Below are positions 25,203 to 33,971 of a stretch of 36,600 nt of DNA, one piece after another. A program made the translations under genes and the position numbers. Origin of the DNA: Mesoaciditoga sp. Its GTDB lineage: Bacteria > Thermotogota > Thermotogae > Mesoaciditogales > Mesoaciditogaceae. Under the pieces are notes generated by a model that was not told where the DNA came from, searched no databases, and saw nothing but the letters and a program-made list of their open reading frames with translations. Location: contig WGFY01000031.1 of NCBI GenBank assembly GCA_015491995.1, forward strand, positions 1 to 36,600, written 5' to 3'. Within the stretch, counting starts at the first letter, position 1. The number at the start of each line of letters is the position of its first letter.

Positions 25203-26666
25203 ATGTTAAAGGGTTCTTCACAACGTATCATTGATAATCCTTCACCGGATAAGCTGTGGGAAATGTCAAAGAGGTTTTCGATTCCAAACGAGCTGAATCT
25301 TCCGCTTTTTCATTCCAAAATCAAATCTAGAAGCGCAAAATTCACCGGAATTTACGATGCAAGCGATCCTGAAGCGCAAAAATATATAAAAGGAGCCCAA
25401 GAATTCATCGATTCTCACGACATGATAAAGATAAATGCCAGAGTGGGTGATGAGTCAGCTTGCACATTCAAATCAACACTTCTTGTCAGTTCCGCATATC
25501 CTCAATTGGCTTTCATGTACCAGAGAAACCTATTTGAGCCGAATGGTCATGAGACAGATGAGATAAGCGTGATCACCATACCAGAATATCCAGAGCGAAA
25601 GATCCTCGTTTTTCCGAAAGAGTCCACTGAACTCATACTTGGTTCCGATTATTACGGTGAAACTAAGATGGCAGCCTTACGACTTGCCATGTATCTTGCT
25701 CGAGAAAAGCATTTTCATCTTGGATTACACGCTGGCTCTAAAGCGTATAACTTGGAGATCGAAGATTCCCTCAAAAGATTTGGTATTTTGATATTTGGCT
25801 TAAGTGGAACTGGTAAGACGACTTTAACCTGTGCAACGCATGATCTTAAAGCTCCAGAGTCAGTGGAAATAGTTCAAGATGATATAAATTTCATAAATTC
25901 TGATCTTAACACTTTCGGATCTGAAAGAAATTTTTACGTTAAAACAGATAGCATTTCTTCGCAGCCTTTACTACTCATAGCGGTAAAGAAAGAAGGTTCA
26001 ATACTCGAAAACGTTTACGTGTCTCCAAGCGGAAAGATAGATTTCGATGACATGAGCGTAAGCACAAATGGTCGTGCAGTTCTTCCAAGAGAGCATATTC
26101 CATATCATGCATCCGATTACAGTGTTGGAAAGGTGAATGTTATATTCTTCAACACACGCCGCGATGATATACCCCCAATACTCAAAGTTGACAGTGTTGA
26201 AAAAGCTGCAGCTGTATTTGGGCTCGGAGAATCCACGATCACCAGCGCAGATGATCCCTCAAAAGTAGGGCAGCCGGTTAGAACGGTTGGCTTCAATCCG
26301 TTTGTAATTGAGGATCTGGCAAAAGAAATAAACACGTTCAAAAAATTCCTTGAAGGCAAAAAATTCCAGGCTTTCGTGATCAACACAGGATGGATCGGCG
26401 GGCGCGATGGACTGAAGATAAAGCCACAAGACACTTTTGACTTCGTTGAAAACGCACTTAGAGGAAAGATAAAATTCAAGTACGATCCAACTACTGGCTT
26501 CGATGTTCCGGTAAGTACAGAAGATTGGGACATAAGCAAATTCGATCCCATGAATTTTTACGGTAAAAAAGAGTACGAAAAGAAAATGTCTGGCCTTCGC
26601 GAAGAAAGAAGGAAGGCGCTTGAATCAATAGGAGGCGTTGACAAAGATATAATAAGCGCCATATGA
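25203..26666 (+). CDS. pckA: ATP-dependent phosphoenolpyruvate carboxykinase family protein, divergent
   Basis: About 487 residues. It converts oxaloacetate and ATP to PEP and CO2 in gluconeogenesis, or the reverse. Family marks in order: RNLF near residue 102, YGETKMAALRLAMYL near 149-163, a His in GLHAGSKAY, the PEPCK P-loop FGLSGTGKTTL near 198-208, LENVYVSPSGKIDFDD near 270-285, and NTGWIGGRDGLK near 394-405. The usual second metal motif GDDEHGW is here VQDDINF, so one Asp pair is kept but the neighbours differ. The first ATG (25194) touches the SD; the second at 25203 is nine bases after AAGGAG and is chosen. A strong terminator follows. It may be a paralogue with changed properties. Confidence 0.8.
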   Translation: MLKGSSQRIIDNPSPDKLWEMSKRFSIPNELNLPLFHSKIKSRSAKFTGIYDASDPEAQKYIKGAQEFIDSHDMIKINARVGDESACTFKSTLLVSSAYPQLAFMYQRNLFEPNGHETDEISVITIPEYPERKILVFPKESTELILGSDYYGETKMAALRLAMYLAREKHFHLGLHAGSKAYNLEIEDSLKRFGILIFGLSGTGKTTLTCATHDLKAPESVEIVQDDINFINSDLNTFGSERNFYVKTDSISSQPLLLIAVKKEGSILENVYVSPSGKIDFDDMSVSTNGRAVLPREHIPYHASDYSVGKVNVIFFNTRRDDIPPILKVDSVEKAAAVFGLGESTITSADDPSKVGQPVRTVGFNPFVIEDLAKEINTFKKFLEGKKFQAFVINTGWIGGRDGLKIKPQDTFDFVENALRGKIKFKYDPTTGFDVPVSTEDWDISKFDPMNFYGKKEYEKKMSGLREERRKALESIGGVDKDIISAI

Positions 26667-26672
26667 TCATCA

Positions 26673-26703
26673 AACAGGCAGACTTTAAAGTCTGCCTGTT
26701 TTT
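26673..26703 (+). terminator. Strong intrinsic terminator of the 17-kb plus-strand run
   Basis: A perfect 28-base palindrome: AACAGGCAGACTTT (26673-26686) and AAAGTCTGCCTGTT (26687-26700), followed by TTT. It lies six bases after the pckA stop and touches the stop of the convergent TetR gene, so it may serve both strands. Confidence 0.92.
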
Positions 26704-27257
26704 CAACTGTGAATTCCTTTTATTATTATCAGTTCAAGTGTTTCCGGAGACATTTGTCCTTCAGGAAGCAAAGATGAGGATCCCACTATATCGGTTATAG
26801 CCCTTGCATATTCAGAAGAGGAAGCACCTGCTTCAGGGGATATGACATCTGCCACTTGCTGAACGAAGATATCATATTTGTTTTTCATGTATTTCCAATT
26901 GCTACTTTTTTCAGAATAAAAGCGCGTTTTCTCTCTTTCTATGAGTCTTAAGGATTTTCGATCGTTTCTCAAGAAGTCTATGTAAGCACGCAAAATTTCT
27001 TTTACCTTTTTCACGTATTTGCCATCTTCTTCGCGTACTCCGAGCACTTTATCTTCAAGTTTGTGAAAAGCCTCATTCCAAGCTTCCTTGAAAAGTTCTT
27101 CTTTGCTTGGAAAATAATAGTAAATTAAAGGCTTTTTTACCTTGGCAAATTCCGCAATATCTTCCATCGATACTTCCGCATAAGATTTCGACGCAAAAGC
27201 ATCCCTTGCGGATTTTAATATGGCTTCCCTCGTTTTGTTAGTCGATCGCGTGGCCAT
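26703..27257 (-). CDS. TetR family transcriptional regulator
   Basis: About 184 residues. The N-terminal helix-turn-helix is typical: TREAILKSARDAFASKSYAEVSMEDIAEFAKVKKPLIYYYFPSKEELFKEA (residues about 9-60). The remaining helices form a ligand/dimer domain of unremarkable sequence, so the effector is unknown. ATG 27257 is chosen over the longer frame because AAGGGAG lies seven bases before it. It stands alone with its own promoter and is convergent with pckA. A candidate operator overlaps its own promoter region, which would fit autoregulation. The nearest other genes are a radical SAM protein and galT, but the target is not known. Confidence 0.92.
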   Translation of the reverse strand: MATRSTNKTREAILKSARDAFASKSYAEVSMEDIAEFAKVKKPLIYYYFPSKEELFKEAWNEAFHKLEDKVLGVREEDGKYVKKVKEILRAYIDFLRNDRKSLRLIEREKTRFYSEKSSNWKYMKNKYDIFVQQVADVISPEAGASSSEYARAITDIVGSSSLLPEGQMSPETLELIIIKGIHS

Positions 27258-27284
27258 AGGAGCACTCCCTTCTATCAAAAGACT

Positions 27285-27328
27285 TTTACCATTCAGTCAA
27301 ATAATATCACACTCTTACAAAAATTCAA
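27285..27328 (-). promoter_or_regulatory. TetR gene promoter with possible operator
   Basis: Minus strand: -35 TTGAAT (27328-27323), a 16-base spacer, -10 TATTAT (27306-27301) preceded by TGA (extended -10). Just downstream, TTTGACTGAATGGTAAA (27301-27285) has half-sites TTGAC and GTAAA, a possible imperfect operator. The -35 overlaps the end of the radical SAM gene. Confidence 0.5.
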
Positions 27329-28140
27329 AGCACACAGCATTCATCTGACCAAACTATTGTATATCCACACTCTTTCAGCTTTTTTACCACATTTGCAGAA
27401 GGTTGTGTTATAACATCAAATCCATTTTCTATAGCGGCAAGTCCTATTTTATCTCGTAACTTTCCCTTTGGATACATACAACCAAGATTCAAATCACATT
27501 TGAATTTCAATCTGGCATATTTGAAAATAGCTCTTACGTCTTTCAACGATGGAGTAGGGCATTTCTCAAAGATCGTACCTGGTGTTGGAATAAAAACTAT
27601 GAAGACGATCTTTTTTTGTTCATAATGCGAAAGCAACTCAATTGCCTTGAACTCATGGGTTACCTTTCCACAATTCAACCCAATCGTGATGTGTGGATAC
27701 ACTTTGTCAGTGTACTTTTTCAAAAGTTCAAAAGTTCTCACGTAATCGTCTACACTTTTATCAAGGTTGTAAACGTAACGAATTGTCTCATCATCTCCAA
27801 CAAAATCAAATGATATCGCATCTGCTATTCTGGAAATTTCCAACGCTTCGCTCTCATCGACCAATCCCACATGAAAGTTCAGACGATAGCCTTTCCCTTT
27901 TAATCTCCTTATTTCATCCATATGAGGAAGTATCGGCACTTTCCCAAACCGTGTGGAACCACCACTTATGAGAAGACTTTTTACCCTCTTTTGAATCGAG
28001 CTCGTTTTGGAAATGGGTATCATATGCTCAAGATAATGACTCCCGCAGTGCTTACAATTCAAAGAGCAAGCCGTCCCAGTGACACTTATAGGGGCGGTAT
28101 ATTTCATATTCACGAGCTTTATGGTTTTCGCAATGTTCAT
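27325..28140 (-). CDS. Radical SAM protein, biotin synthase-like (COG1856 type)
   Basis: About 271 residues. The radical SAM cluster motif is CSLNCKHC near residues 26-33. LLISGGSTRFGKVPILPH near 55-72 is the SAM-contact GGE-like region. The C-terminus LGCMYPKGKLRDKIGLAAIENGFDVITQPS...DECCVL has conserved cysteines and matches my recollection of the biotin synthase homologue group COG1856. The reaction is unknown. The ATG at 28140 overlaps the galT stop (ATGA) and is chosen over an upstream frame that runs inside galT. No SD is obvious, so it is likely translated by coupling with galT. It is the last gene of the glgA-galT operon. Confidence 0.85.
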   Translation of the reverse strand: MNIAKTIKLVNMKYTAPISVTGTACSLNCKHCGSHYLEHMIPISKTSSIQKRVKSLLISGGSTRFGKVPILPHMDEIRRLKGKGYRLNFHVGLVDESEALEISRIADAISFDFVGDDETIRYVYNLDKSVDDYVRTFELLKKYTDKVYPHITIGLNCGKVTHEFKAIELLSHYEQKKIVFIVFIPTPGTIFEKCPTPSLKDVRAIFKYARLKFKCDLNLGCMYPKGKLRDKIGLAAIENGFDVITQPSANVVKKLKECGYTIVWSDECCVL

Positions 28141-29147
28141 AATGCTTTGGATATATCCACTTCTCTTAAATATTTTGCAGCTTCTTCTGGAGGAGTTGGG
28201 TTTATGTAAAATCCGGATCCCCATTCAAATCCAGCGAGTTTTGTGAGCCTTGGAACTATTTCAACATGCCAATGATAATAACTTCTTCCTTCTCCAGAAG
28301 GCATCCCAGTGTGTATCATGAAGTTGTATGGTGGATCCTCCAAAGACAATCTCATTCTGAGAAGAACGTTTTTCATGATACTTGCGAAAGTCTTGACATG
28401 ATTCTCGCTTATTTCTCCAAAATCATATTGATGGTTTTTCGGAAGTATCCATGTTTCAAATGGTGTACGCGAAGCGTAAGGCTCGAATGCTATAAAGTCT
28501 TCGTTTTCCTCGACTATTCTGGTATTTTCCATTTTTTCTTGTTGAATGATGTCACAATATATGCAACGTTCCCTGAATTTGTAATATTCTCCAGAGCCTT
28601 CTATCTCTTCCATAACGCGTCTTGGGACAGTTGGAGTGGCTATTATCTGGGAATGTGAATGCGCAAGCGAAGCTCCTGCATCGGCACCATAGTTTTTGAA
28701 TATCAGAACGTACTTTATTCTTTCATCTTTTAACAGCGTGTTATATCTTTCTCTGTAAGCCCATATCACTTCTTCGACTTGCTTGTAATCAAGCGTCGAA
28801 ATTGTCGCATCTTGATCGGGTGTCTCTATGATTATTTCATGGGCTCCAAAACCGGTCATGGAATCGTACATACCATGACCAAGTTTTTTCAAATCGAGAG
28901 TTGAATCCAAAGCGGGAAATTTATTTGGGACCACCCTTATCCACCAACCTGGCGTGTTTGGTTCGGTGTTTGCCGGCCTAAAAGCCATGATCTCGGGGGG
29001 GGTTGTTGATTCATTCCCGCTGGCAAATGGATCGAATTTACTGACTTTATCTGTCTTCGGCCTTGCAAAATCATGGGGCCTCTTAGCGCGTTCTGTTGAA
29101 ATTATCACCCAAGTTCTTACTATTGGGTCTTTTCTCAATTCCGGCAT
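28137..29147 (-). CDS. galT: Galactose-1-phosphate uridylyltransferase family (GalT)
   Basis: A 336-residue HIT-superfamily nucleotidyltransferase. It swaps UMP between UDP-glucose and Gal-1-P (Leloir pathway) or acts as a related sugar-nucleotide phosphorylase. The active-site HSHSQ (in GASLAHSHSQIIATP, near residues 160-166) includes the nucleophilic His, and YYHWHVEIVPRL lies near 297-308. A second CxxC zinc site is present (CIYC near 193). The usual N-terminal CPFCPGNE reads DPFASGNE, with Asp39 and Ala42 replacing the zinc cysteines. GAGGTGA precedes the ATG at 29147. It follows glgA by 10 bases. It may be an ADP-glucose-type transferase given its glycogen neighbours; this is inference. 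Confidence 0.88.
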   Translation of the reverse strand: MPELRKDPIVRTWVIISTERAKRPHDFARPKTDKVSKFDPFASGNESTTPPEIMAFRPANTEPNTPGWWIRVVPNKFPALDSTLDLKKLGHGMYDSMTGFGAHEIIIETPDQDATISTLDYKQVEEVIWAYRERYNTLLKDERIKYVLIFKNYGADAGASLAHSHSQIIATPTVPRRVMEEIEGSGEYYKFRERCIYCDIIQQEKMENTRIVEENEDFIAFEPYASRTPFETWILPKNHQYDFGEISENHVKTFASIMKNVLLRMRLSLEDPPYNFMIHTGMPSGEGRSYYHWHVEIVPRLTKLAGFEWGSGFYINPTPPEEAAKYLREVDISKAL

Positions 29148-29157
29148 CTACATCACC

Positions 29158-30600
29158 TCAATGATTTCTCAGAGCGAGATCGTAAAGTTTTAGATATTCC
29201 CCTGCGGATCTTTCCCAAGAAAGGTCTGTGGTCATTGCATTATGAATGAGCTTTTTCATATCATCGTCTTTATGATAATGATAAATTGCTTTCAAGATCG
29301 AACGGATAAGATGTGATGAATCGTACGATTTGAAGCCAAATCCGTTGCCGTTTTCTCCATCAAATTCAACGATCGTGTCTGCCAATCCACCGGTGTAGCG
29401 TACTATCGGGATTGTACCGTATCTAAGGCTGTACATCTGACCTAATCCACATGGTTCATATCGTGATGGCATTAAAAAGAAATCAGAGCCCGCATATATT
29501 CTTTGTGCCAGATTTATATCGAATCCGATCTTGGCACTGACTTTCTCCGGAAATTCTTTTGCCAATTGTGAGAAAGACTCTTCATACTTTGAATCTCCCG
29601 TTCCAAGGAGTACAAATTGCACACCACAACTTATCACGTAGCGCATTATGTCGTTGATGATATCCAACCCTTTTTGATCCACCAGCCTGCTTATAAGACC
29701 TATTACAGGTATGTCTGGTTTTATTTCAAGTCCCATTTCTTTTTGGAGATCCTCTTTATCTTTCGACTTTCCATCAAGGTTGTTCAAATCATAATGGTAA
29801 GGAATTCTCTTATCTGATGAAGGATCGTTTTCTTCGTAATCTATGCCGTTCAAAACACCATAAAGCACGTCGCTTCTGGATTGCAAAACACCTTCTAATT
29901 TTTCTCCATATTCTGGAGTTTTTATCTCTTCCGCATAAGTTGGACTAACGGTACTGACGATATCTGAGAAAATTATCCCGCCCTTCATGAAATTCAACTT
30001 CCCGTAAAATTCTATGGCATCGGCGTTAAAAATATAATCCGGAAGCCTTGCAAATCCCATGTACACTCTATCAAACAATCCTTGATATCCTAAGTTATGT
30101 ATGGTGTACATGGTGGCAGTTCCGGAGAAAGCAGGTTCGTTGTTGTAAGATGTTTTCAAATAAACCGGGAGTAAACCGGTTTGCCAATCATTTGCGTGAA
30201 TGACATCAAAATGAGCTTTCATATTCTTCATAGCTTCCAACACGGCTTTCGTAAAGAAAATAGCCTGTTCGCCTCCGTCTGGAGAACCATAAACATCATC
30301 TGATGAAAAGTAATGCTCATTTTCTATGAGATAAACTGGTATATCGGTTCCGGGCAAATTCGTTTTGTAAAGGCTTGCCTTTTCATCTGTTGCAAGACCC
30401 AAACTAAATTCATCCAACACTTTTTCGGATGTGAGTCCCAACTTTTCAATGTTTTCTTTGACTTTTTTGTGAAATGGCATGAATACGGAGATATCCACGT
30501 CTTTTCTCTTAAGAGCTTTTGGAAGAGCACCTGCCACATCTGCAAGTCCTCCCACTTTTGCCAACGGATAAACTTCAAAGGAAACCACCGCAACTTTCAC
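29158..30600 (-). CDS. glgA: Glycogen synthase
   Basis: A 480-residue GT5 retaining glucosyltransferase that extends alpha-1,4-glucan from ADP-glucose. The N-terminal KVGGLADV motif (Lys15) binds the sugar nucleotide. HANDWQTG near 135 is the acceptor-side motif, LISRLVDQKGLD near 295-306 the linker, and the C-terminal SRYEPCGLGQMYSLRYGTIPIVRYTGGLADT near 375-405 holds the catalytic Glu and pyrophosphate loop. Length is normal. The SD GGAGGG is only two to three bases from the ATG at 30600, closer than usual. No glgB or glgC is in the window. It is in the operon CBS-ACT - glgA - galT - radical SAM. Confidence 0.95.
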   Translation of the reverse strand: MKVAVVSFEVYPLAKVGGLADVAGALPKALKRKDVDISVFMPFHKKVKENIEKLGLTSEKVLDEFSLGLATDEKASLYKTNLPGTDIPVYLIENEHYFSSDDVYGSPDGGEQAIFFTKAVLEAMKNMKAHFDVIHANDWQTGLLPVYLKTSYNNEPAFSGTATMYTIHNLGYQGLFDRVYMGFARLPDYIFNADAIEFYGKLNFMKGGIIFSDIVSTVSPTYAEEIKTPEYGEKLEGVLQSRSDVLYGVLNGIDYEENDPSSDKRIPYHYDLNNLDGKSKDKEDLQKEMGLEIKPDIPVIGLISRLVDQKGLDIINDIMRYVISCGVQFVLLGTGDSKYEESFSQLAKEFPEKVSAKIGFDINLAQRIYAGSDFFLMPSRYEPCGLGQMYSLRYGTIPIVRYTGGLADTIVEFDGENGNGFGFKSYDSSHLIRSILKAIYHYHKDDDMKKLIHNAMTTDLSWERSAGEYLKLYDLALRNH

Positions 30601-30613
30601 TTCATTCCCTCCT

Positions 30614-31216
30614 TTACATCTCTTCTTCCTTTATTATTGAACGATAAACCACGTCGTTAATTTCTAAAATTTTTGCAAGATCTCTCACACTCTTGCCGTT
30701 AGCCCGTAAAATCGCAATTCTTTTTCCCATTTCTTTGGATGGATGTATTAAGACAGAAAGAATGTTCAAAGAGTGTGTGTACAATATATCAAGTAATTTT
30801 TTCAGCTCACCAGGGGTATCTTTAAGCTCAACTTCCAATCTGATGCCGCCTTCACCAAAGCCAGCCATCTGAGTAAAAGCATCAAGTATTTGAAAGAGAT
30901 CGAGTACTCCAACGATGCTGCCATCATCTAAAACAGGAAGCTTTTCCATATCCGATTCTAAAAAGAAAACGGCCGCTTCGTCTAAAGTATCCTGTGGATC
31001 CAAGACATAGGCAACTTTATTAACAAAATCCAAGATTGGCAATTTATCATCGACACCAAGTATCTTATCGCTTTTAACGATACCAACAAATTTATCGCCG
31101 TCACAAATAATTCCACAAGTAGAATCTTCATTCTTAAGGATTTTCTTTGTCTCTCCAACGGTGAACTTCGTCAGTATCTTTTCGAAATTTTTATCCATCC
31201 AGTCTCCAACTTGCAT
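30614..31216 (-). CDS. CBS-pair plus ACT domain protein (AcuB-like)
   Basis: About 200 residues, cytoplasmic. Two CBS motifs occupy residues about 5-120 (for example MEKLPVLDDGSIVGVLDLFQIL), a module that binds adenine nucleotides. Residues about 128-195 form an ACT domain (RLEVELKDTPGELKKLLDILYTHSLNILSVLI), which usually binds a small ligand such as an amino acid. The pair is like AcuB of acetoin metabolism, whose role is unclear. ATG 31216 is chosen because AAAGGAGAGA precedes it; a longer frame has no SD. It heads the glycogen/galactose operon with its own promoter, suggesting an energy-sensing role; this is inference. Confidence 0.88.
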   Translation of the reverse strand: MQVGDWMDKNFEKILTKFTVGETKKILKNEDSTCGIICDGDKFVGIVKSDKILGVDDKLPILDFVNKVAYVLDPQDTLDEAAVFFLESDMEKLPVLDDGSIVGVLDLFQILDAFTQMAGFGEGGIRLEVELKDTPGELKKLLDILYTHSLNILSVLIHPSKEMGKRIAILRANGKSVRDLAKILEINDVVYRSIIKEEEM

Positions 31217-31253
31217 TTTTTTATCTCTCCTTTCTGTTTCATACACACTCAAG

Positions 31254-31281
31254 ATCATACACCATGTTATCGAGAAAACAA
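31254..31281 (-). promoter_or_regulatory. Promoter of the CBS-glgA-galT operon
   Basis: Minus strand: TTGTTT (31281-31276), a 16-base spacer, TATGAT (31259-31254), five of six in the -10. A start near 31247 gives a roughly 30-base leader with the SD AAAGGAGAGA. Confidence 0.55.
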
Positions 31282-31360
31282 AATAATGTACGAATTTATT
31301 AGGAAATCGGAGATTATTGGAGATTGAATGACATAAAAGAAGTTAACCTCGGAATATGGC

Positions 31361-32956
31361 TCAAAAACCGCTTTTTTGAGTTAAAATCGGCTTTTCAAGG
31401 ATGTAAAATATGAAAAAAGTAGCAATAGTAAGAATTGCACTCAGAGCCTGCGCTTCTGGAGCATGCCTTGAAGAGAAAAGTCTGTATGCACTTATCGAAA
31501 TGGTTGGAAAATGCGGATCGTAAAGCATCATAGTCGCCCCCACTTCTCCCATGGCTATGGCAAACGAAAACAAGAAAGCAGATGTTATCTGAGGCTTCAG
31601 TATAGGTATTCTTATTTTAAAAGTTTTCACCCAAAAGTTTGCGCCATCCATCGATGCGGCATCATCCACTTCTGTAGGAAACCTCTCCCATCCTGAAATG
31701 AGAGTTTGAAAGCCGAGTGGAAATGAGAGCACGCTGTAAACCATTATGATTTCAACGGGAAAAGAAAGTGAAATGTAATTCTGAATGATAACATACCCAA
31801 ATGCCAACGTTACAGGGGAAACGGCAAGTGGTGAAGTAAAGATTGCCTCCAAAAAAGACATGTGCTTTTTTTGTATTACGTGAGCTGAGGTAAGCGAAAG
31901 AAGTACGACAATGGATGCGCTTGAAAATGCAAAAAATACCGTCCACATTATGGCAGACAATACGGAGTTTCCTATAAAAGGGTTCATGCTTCCAGAAAAA
32001 AGTCTTTTCATCCATTCAAAGGTTGGCCTTGAAGTGTTGAAATTCCAAAAACCTGAAAACACTTGCGAAAAAATAGGCCCGAATATGAATATGAAAACGG
32101 TTAAAACGTAAAAATACCCCCAAAGTGGGAATTTTTTTTGAACTTTTGACATCTCTTGAGAAAATATCCCGGTTGATCTCCTTAAAATTGAAAAAGCCAC
32201 TGCAAATGCACTTACAAAAAAAAGTTGGAGAATGGTGAGTGACGCCGCATCTTTAAAGTCAAACAAGGTCTTGAGATACATGTATATTTGAACTTCCAAT
32301 GTCGCGTACCGGGCCCCGCCTATCATGAGTACGACTGCAAAAGATGTGAAACAGTAAACAAATGCCAACAGAAAAGAAGTCGTTAAAGCAGGAAATAACA
32401 TGGGAAGTTCTACATGCAAAAACGCTTTGAGCTTAGACGCCCCATCTACTTGTGCGGCTTCAGAATACATGGGATCGAGTGTCGATATGGCTCCACCAAC
32501 TATTATCATGATAAGTGGAAAGTTGTAAAAAGCGTTCCCGATTACAATTCCTAAAAGTGAATATAACGGCTCGAATCGCACATGAAAGATCGGCCAAAGG
32601 AAATAAGAATTGAAAATTCCATTGTGACCAAAGAAAGTGAAAAAGCCCAATGCCATCGATATGGAAGGCATGACAAATGGCACTGTGGAAAGGGCGCTGA
32701 AAGCGGATTTGAATTTGAAAGTGGTGCGTCCTATCAGATATGCCCCCGGCAACCCCAAAGCAAAGGCAAGCAGTGTTGAAAGAATAGCTTGATAGAAGGT
32801 GAAATGCATTATATGCAAATTAAGTGAAGAGAAAGCCGAAAGACTCGTTCCGTTTTTCAACGCGTAAAAAATTATGACACCGAGGGGAATCACATAGACA
32901 CCTACCATGAAAATCATGGCAGGTGTCAACTCAAAAATTTCTGTTCTCTTTCTCAC
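31361..32956 (-). CDS. thiP: Thiamine-type ABC transporter permease, two fused domains
   Basis: About 531 residues with roughly twelve transmembrane segments: two fused MetI-like permease domains, as in ThiP and FbpB. Both EAA coupling loops are seen: SEAAQVDGASKLKAFLHVELP near 186-206 and VDDAASMDGANFWVKTFKIRIP near 431-452. The substrate assignment (thiamine, TPP or HMP-type) rests on the TPP riboswitch of the operon. GTG 32956 is chosen because it overlaps the thiB stop as GTGA; other GTG starts at 32977 and 32989 are possible. A weak hairpin (31360-31380) overlaps its stop. No ATPase gene (thiQ) follows; the next gene has its own promoter. Confidence 0.88.
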   Translation of the reverse strand: MRKRTEIFELTPAMIFMVGVYVIPLGVIIFYALKNGTSLSAFSSLNLHIMHFTFYQAILSTLLAFALGLPGAYLIGRTTFKFKSAFSALSTVPFVMPSISMALGFFTFFGHNGIFNSYFLWPIFHVRFEPLYSLLGIVIGNAFYNFPLIMIIVGGAISTLDPMYSEAAQVDGASKLKAFLHVELPMLFPALTTSFLLAFVYCFTSFAVVLMIGGARYATLEVQIYMYLKTLFDFKDAASLTILQLFFVSAFAVAFSILRRSTGIFSQEMSKVQKKFPLWGYFYVLTVFIFIFGPIFSQVFSGFWNFNTSRPTFEWMKRLFSGSMNPFIGNSVLSAIMWTVFFAFSSASIVVLLSLTSAHVIQKKHMSFLEAIFTSPLAVSPVTLAFGYVIIQNYISLSFPVEIIMVYSVLSFPLGFQTLISGWERFPTEVDDAASMDGANFWVKTFKIRIPILKPQITSAFLFSFAIAMGEVGATMMLYDPHFPTISISAYRLFSSRHAPEAQALSAILTIATFFIFYILEKPILTQKSGF

Positions 32957-33948
32957 CGTATTACCAATACACTCCACTCTTTCAACCACTTTGAAAGATT
33001 TTTCTCTATTGATGAAGATTTAACCATCACCATTTTTGTGATTTTGGGAACGTACTTTTTATACACTTTTGGCAACGGAACTTTCGTAACAGGATACATC
33101 CATTGATTGAGTGGGATCGCCTCTTGAAATTCTTTAGTGTAAACAAAATTCATGAATTCTTTGGCGAGTCCCAAATGCTTTGCACCTTTAAGTATACCAG
33201 CATATTCCACCTCGATGTAAGCACCATCGGATGGTATTATCACTCCAATCTTGGAACCTTTGTAATAGTAATAGTCGTAAGCTTCATCAGTGGCGTAACT
33301 GACCATCATCGGAGCCTCTCCCCTTTCCAACATTTCAAATGCGGCATCCCATCCGCTGGTGATGGTCTTCACTGTAGGCAAGAATTTTTTCCAATAATTT
33401 TGCCAGTTCTTTCCGTACACCCCTATTGTCCACAACAAAAAATCGAGCCCTGTGCTTGATGTTCTTGGATCCTCCACTATCAAAGAACGAGAGAAACTTG
33501 GATCGAGGAGTTCTTCAAAACTTTTTGGGGGATTTTTCATTATCTTGCGATTGTACACGATGGCAAGAGCACCATAATCAAACGGAATCAGTCTGTATTT
33601 TGAATCAATGAGAAATGATTTGTTTGTAACACTTGTGATGTCAAGTGGTTTGTAGGATTGAAAGATATCTTCACTTAAAGCTTTTGGCACTTGACTTTGC
33701 GAAAGTCCAATGACCACATCCGCCTTGGGATGCGACTTTTCCAAAATCAATCTTGATAAAAGATTTCCAGCATCACCAAAAGAAAGAAAATTTATTTTGC
33801 AGTTGTACAACTTTTCGAAAATCGGTCCGATTTGCTTGGCCATTCCGGATATAAAACTGTCATAGGTGTAAACCGTTAAAGTTTCTGTGGCAAAAACTCC
33901 AATCGCGATCACCGTCACAAAAAAAATCGATAAGACGAACTTCTTCAT
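32953..33948 (-). CDS. thiB: Thiamine-type ABC transporter substrate-binding protein
   Basis: A 331-residue extracytoplasmic binding protein. It has a signal peptide (KKFVLSIFFVTVIAIGVFA) and then TLTVYTYDSFISGMAKQIGP, the ThiB/TbpA opening. Later family marks are FDYGALAIVYNRKIMKNPPKSFEELLDP, SSTGLDFLLWTIGVYG and the YATDEAYDYYYYKGSKIG region. It would bind thiamine or its phosphates and deliver them to ThiP. ATG 33948 is chosen because CAGGAGG precedes it; the longer frame runs into the riboswitch. Expression is under the TPP riboswitch and its terminator. It overlaps thiP by four bases. Confidence 0.93.
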   Translation of the reverse strand: MKKFVLSIFFVTVIAIGVFATETLTVYTYDSFISGMAKQIGPIFEKLYNCKINFLSFGDAGNLLSRLILEKSHPKADVVIGLSQSQVPKALSEDIFQSYKPLDITSVTNKSFLIDSKYRLIPFDYGALAIVYNRKIMKNPPKSFEELLDPSFSRSLIVEDPRTSSTGLDFLLWTIGVYGKNWQNYWKKFLPTVKTITSGWDAAFEMLERGEAPMMVSYATDEAYDYYYYKGSKIGVIIPSDGAYIEVEYAGILKGAKHLGLAKEFMNFVYTKEFQEAIPLNQWMYPVTKVPLPKVYKKYVPKITKMVMVKSSSIEKNLSKWLKEWSVLVIR

Positions 33949-33971
33949 ACGTACCACCTCCTGAGTAAAAT

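Noticed and set aside
26673-26700. The 28-base palindrome after pckA as another dispersed repeat
   Set aside because: Its sequence is unrelated to the other palindromic element and its position and T-run fit a terminator.
31360-31380. Hairpin CTCAAAAA/TTTTTGAG at the thiP stop as a terminator
   Set aside because: It is AT-only apart from three pairs and no T-run follows it.
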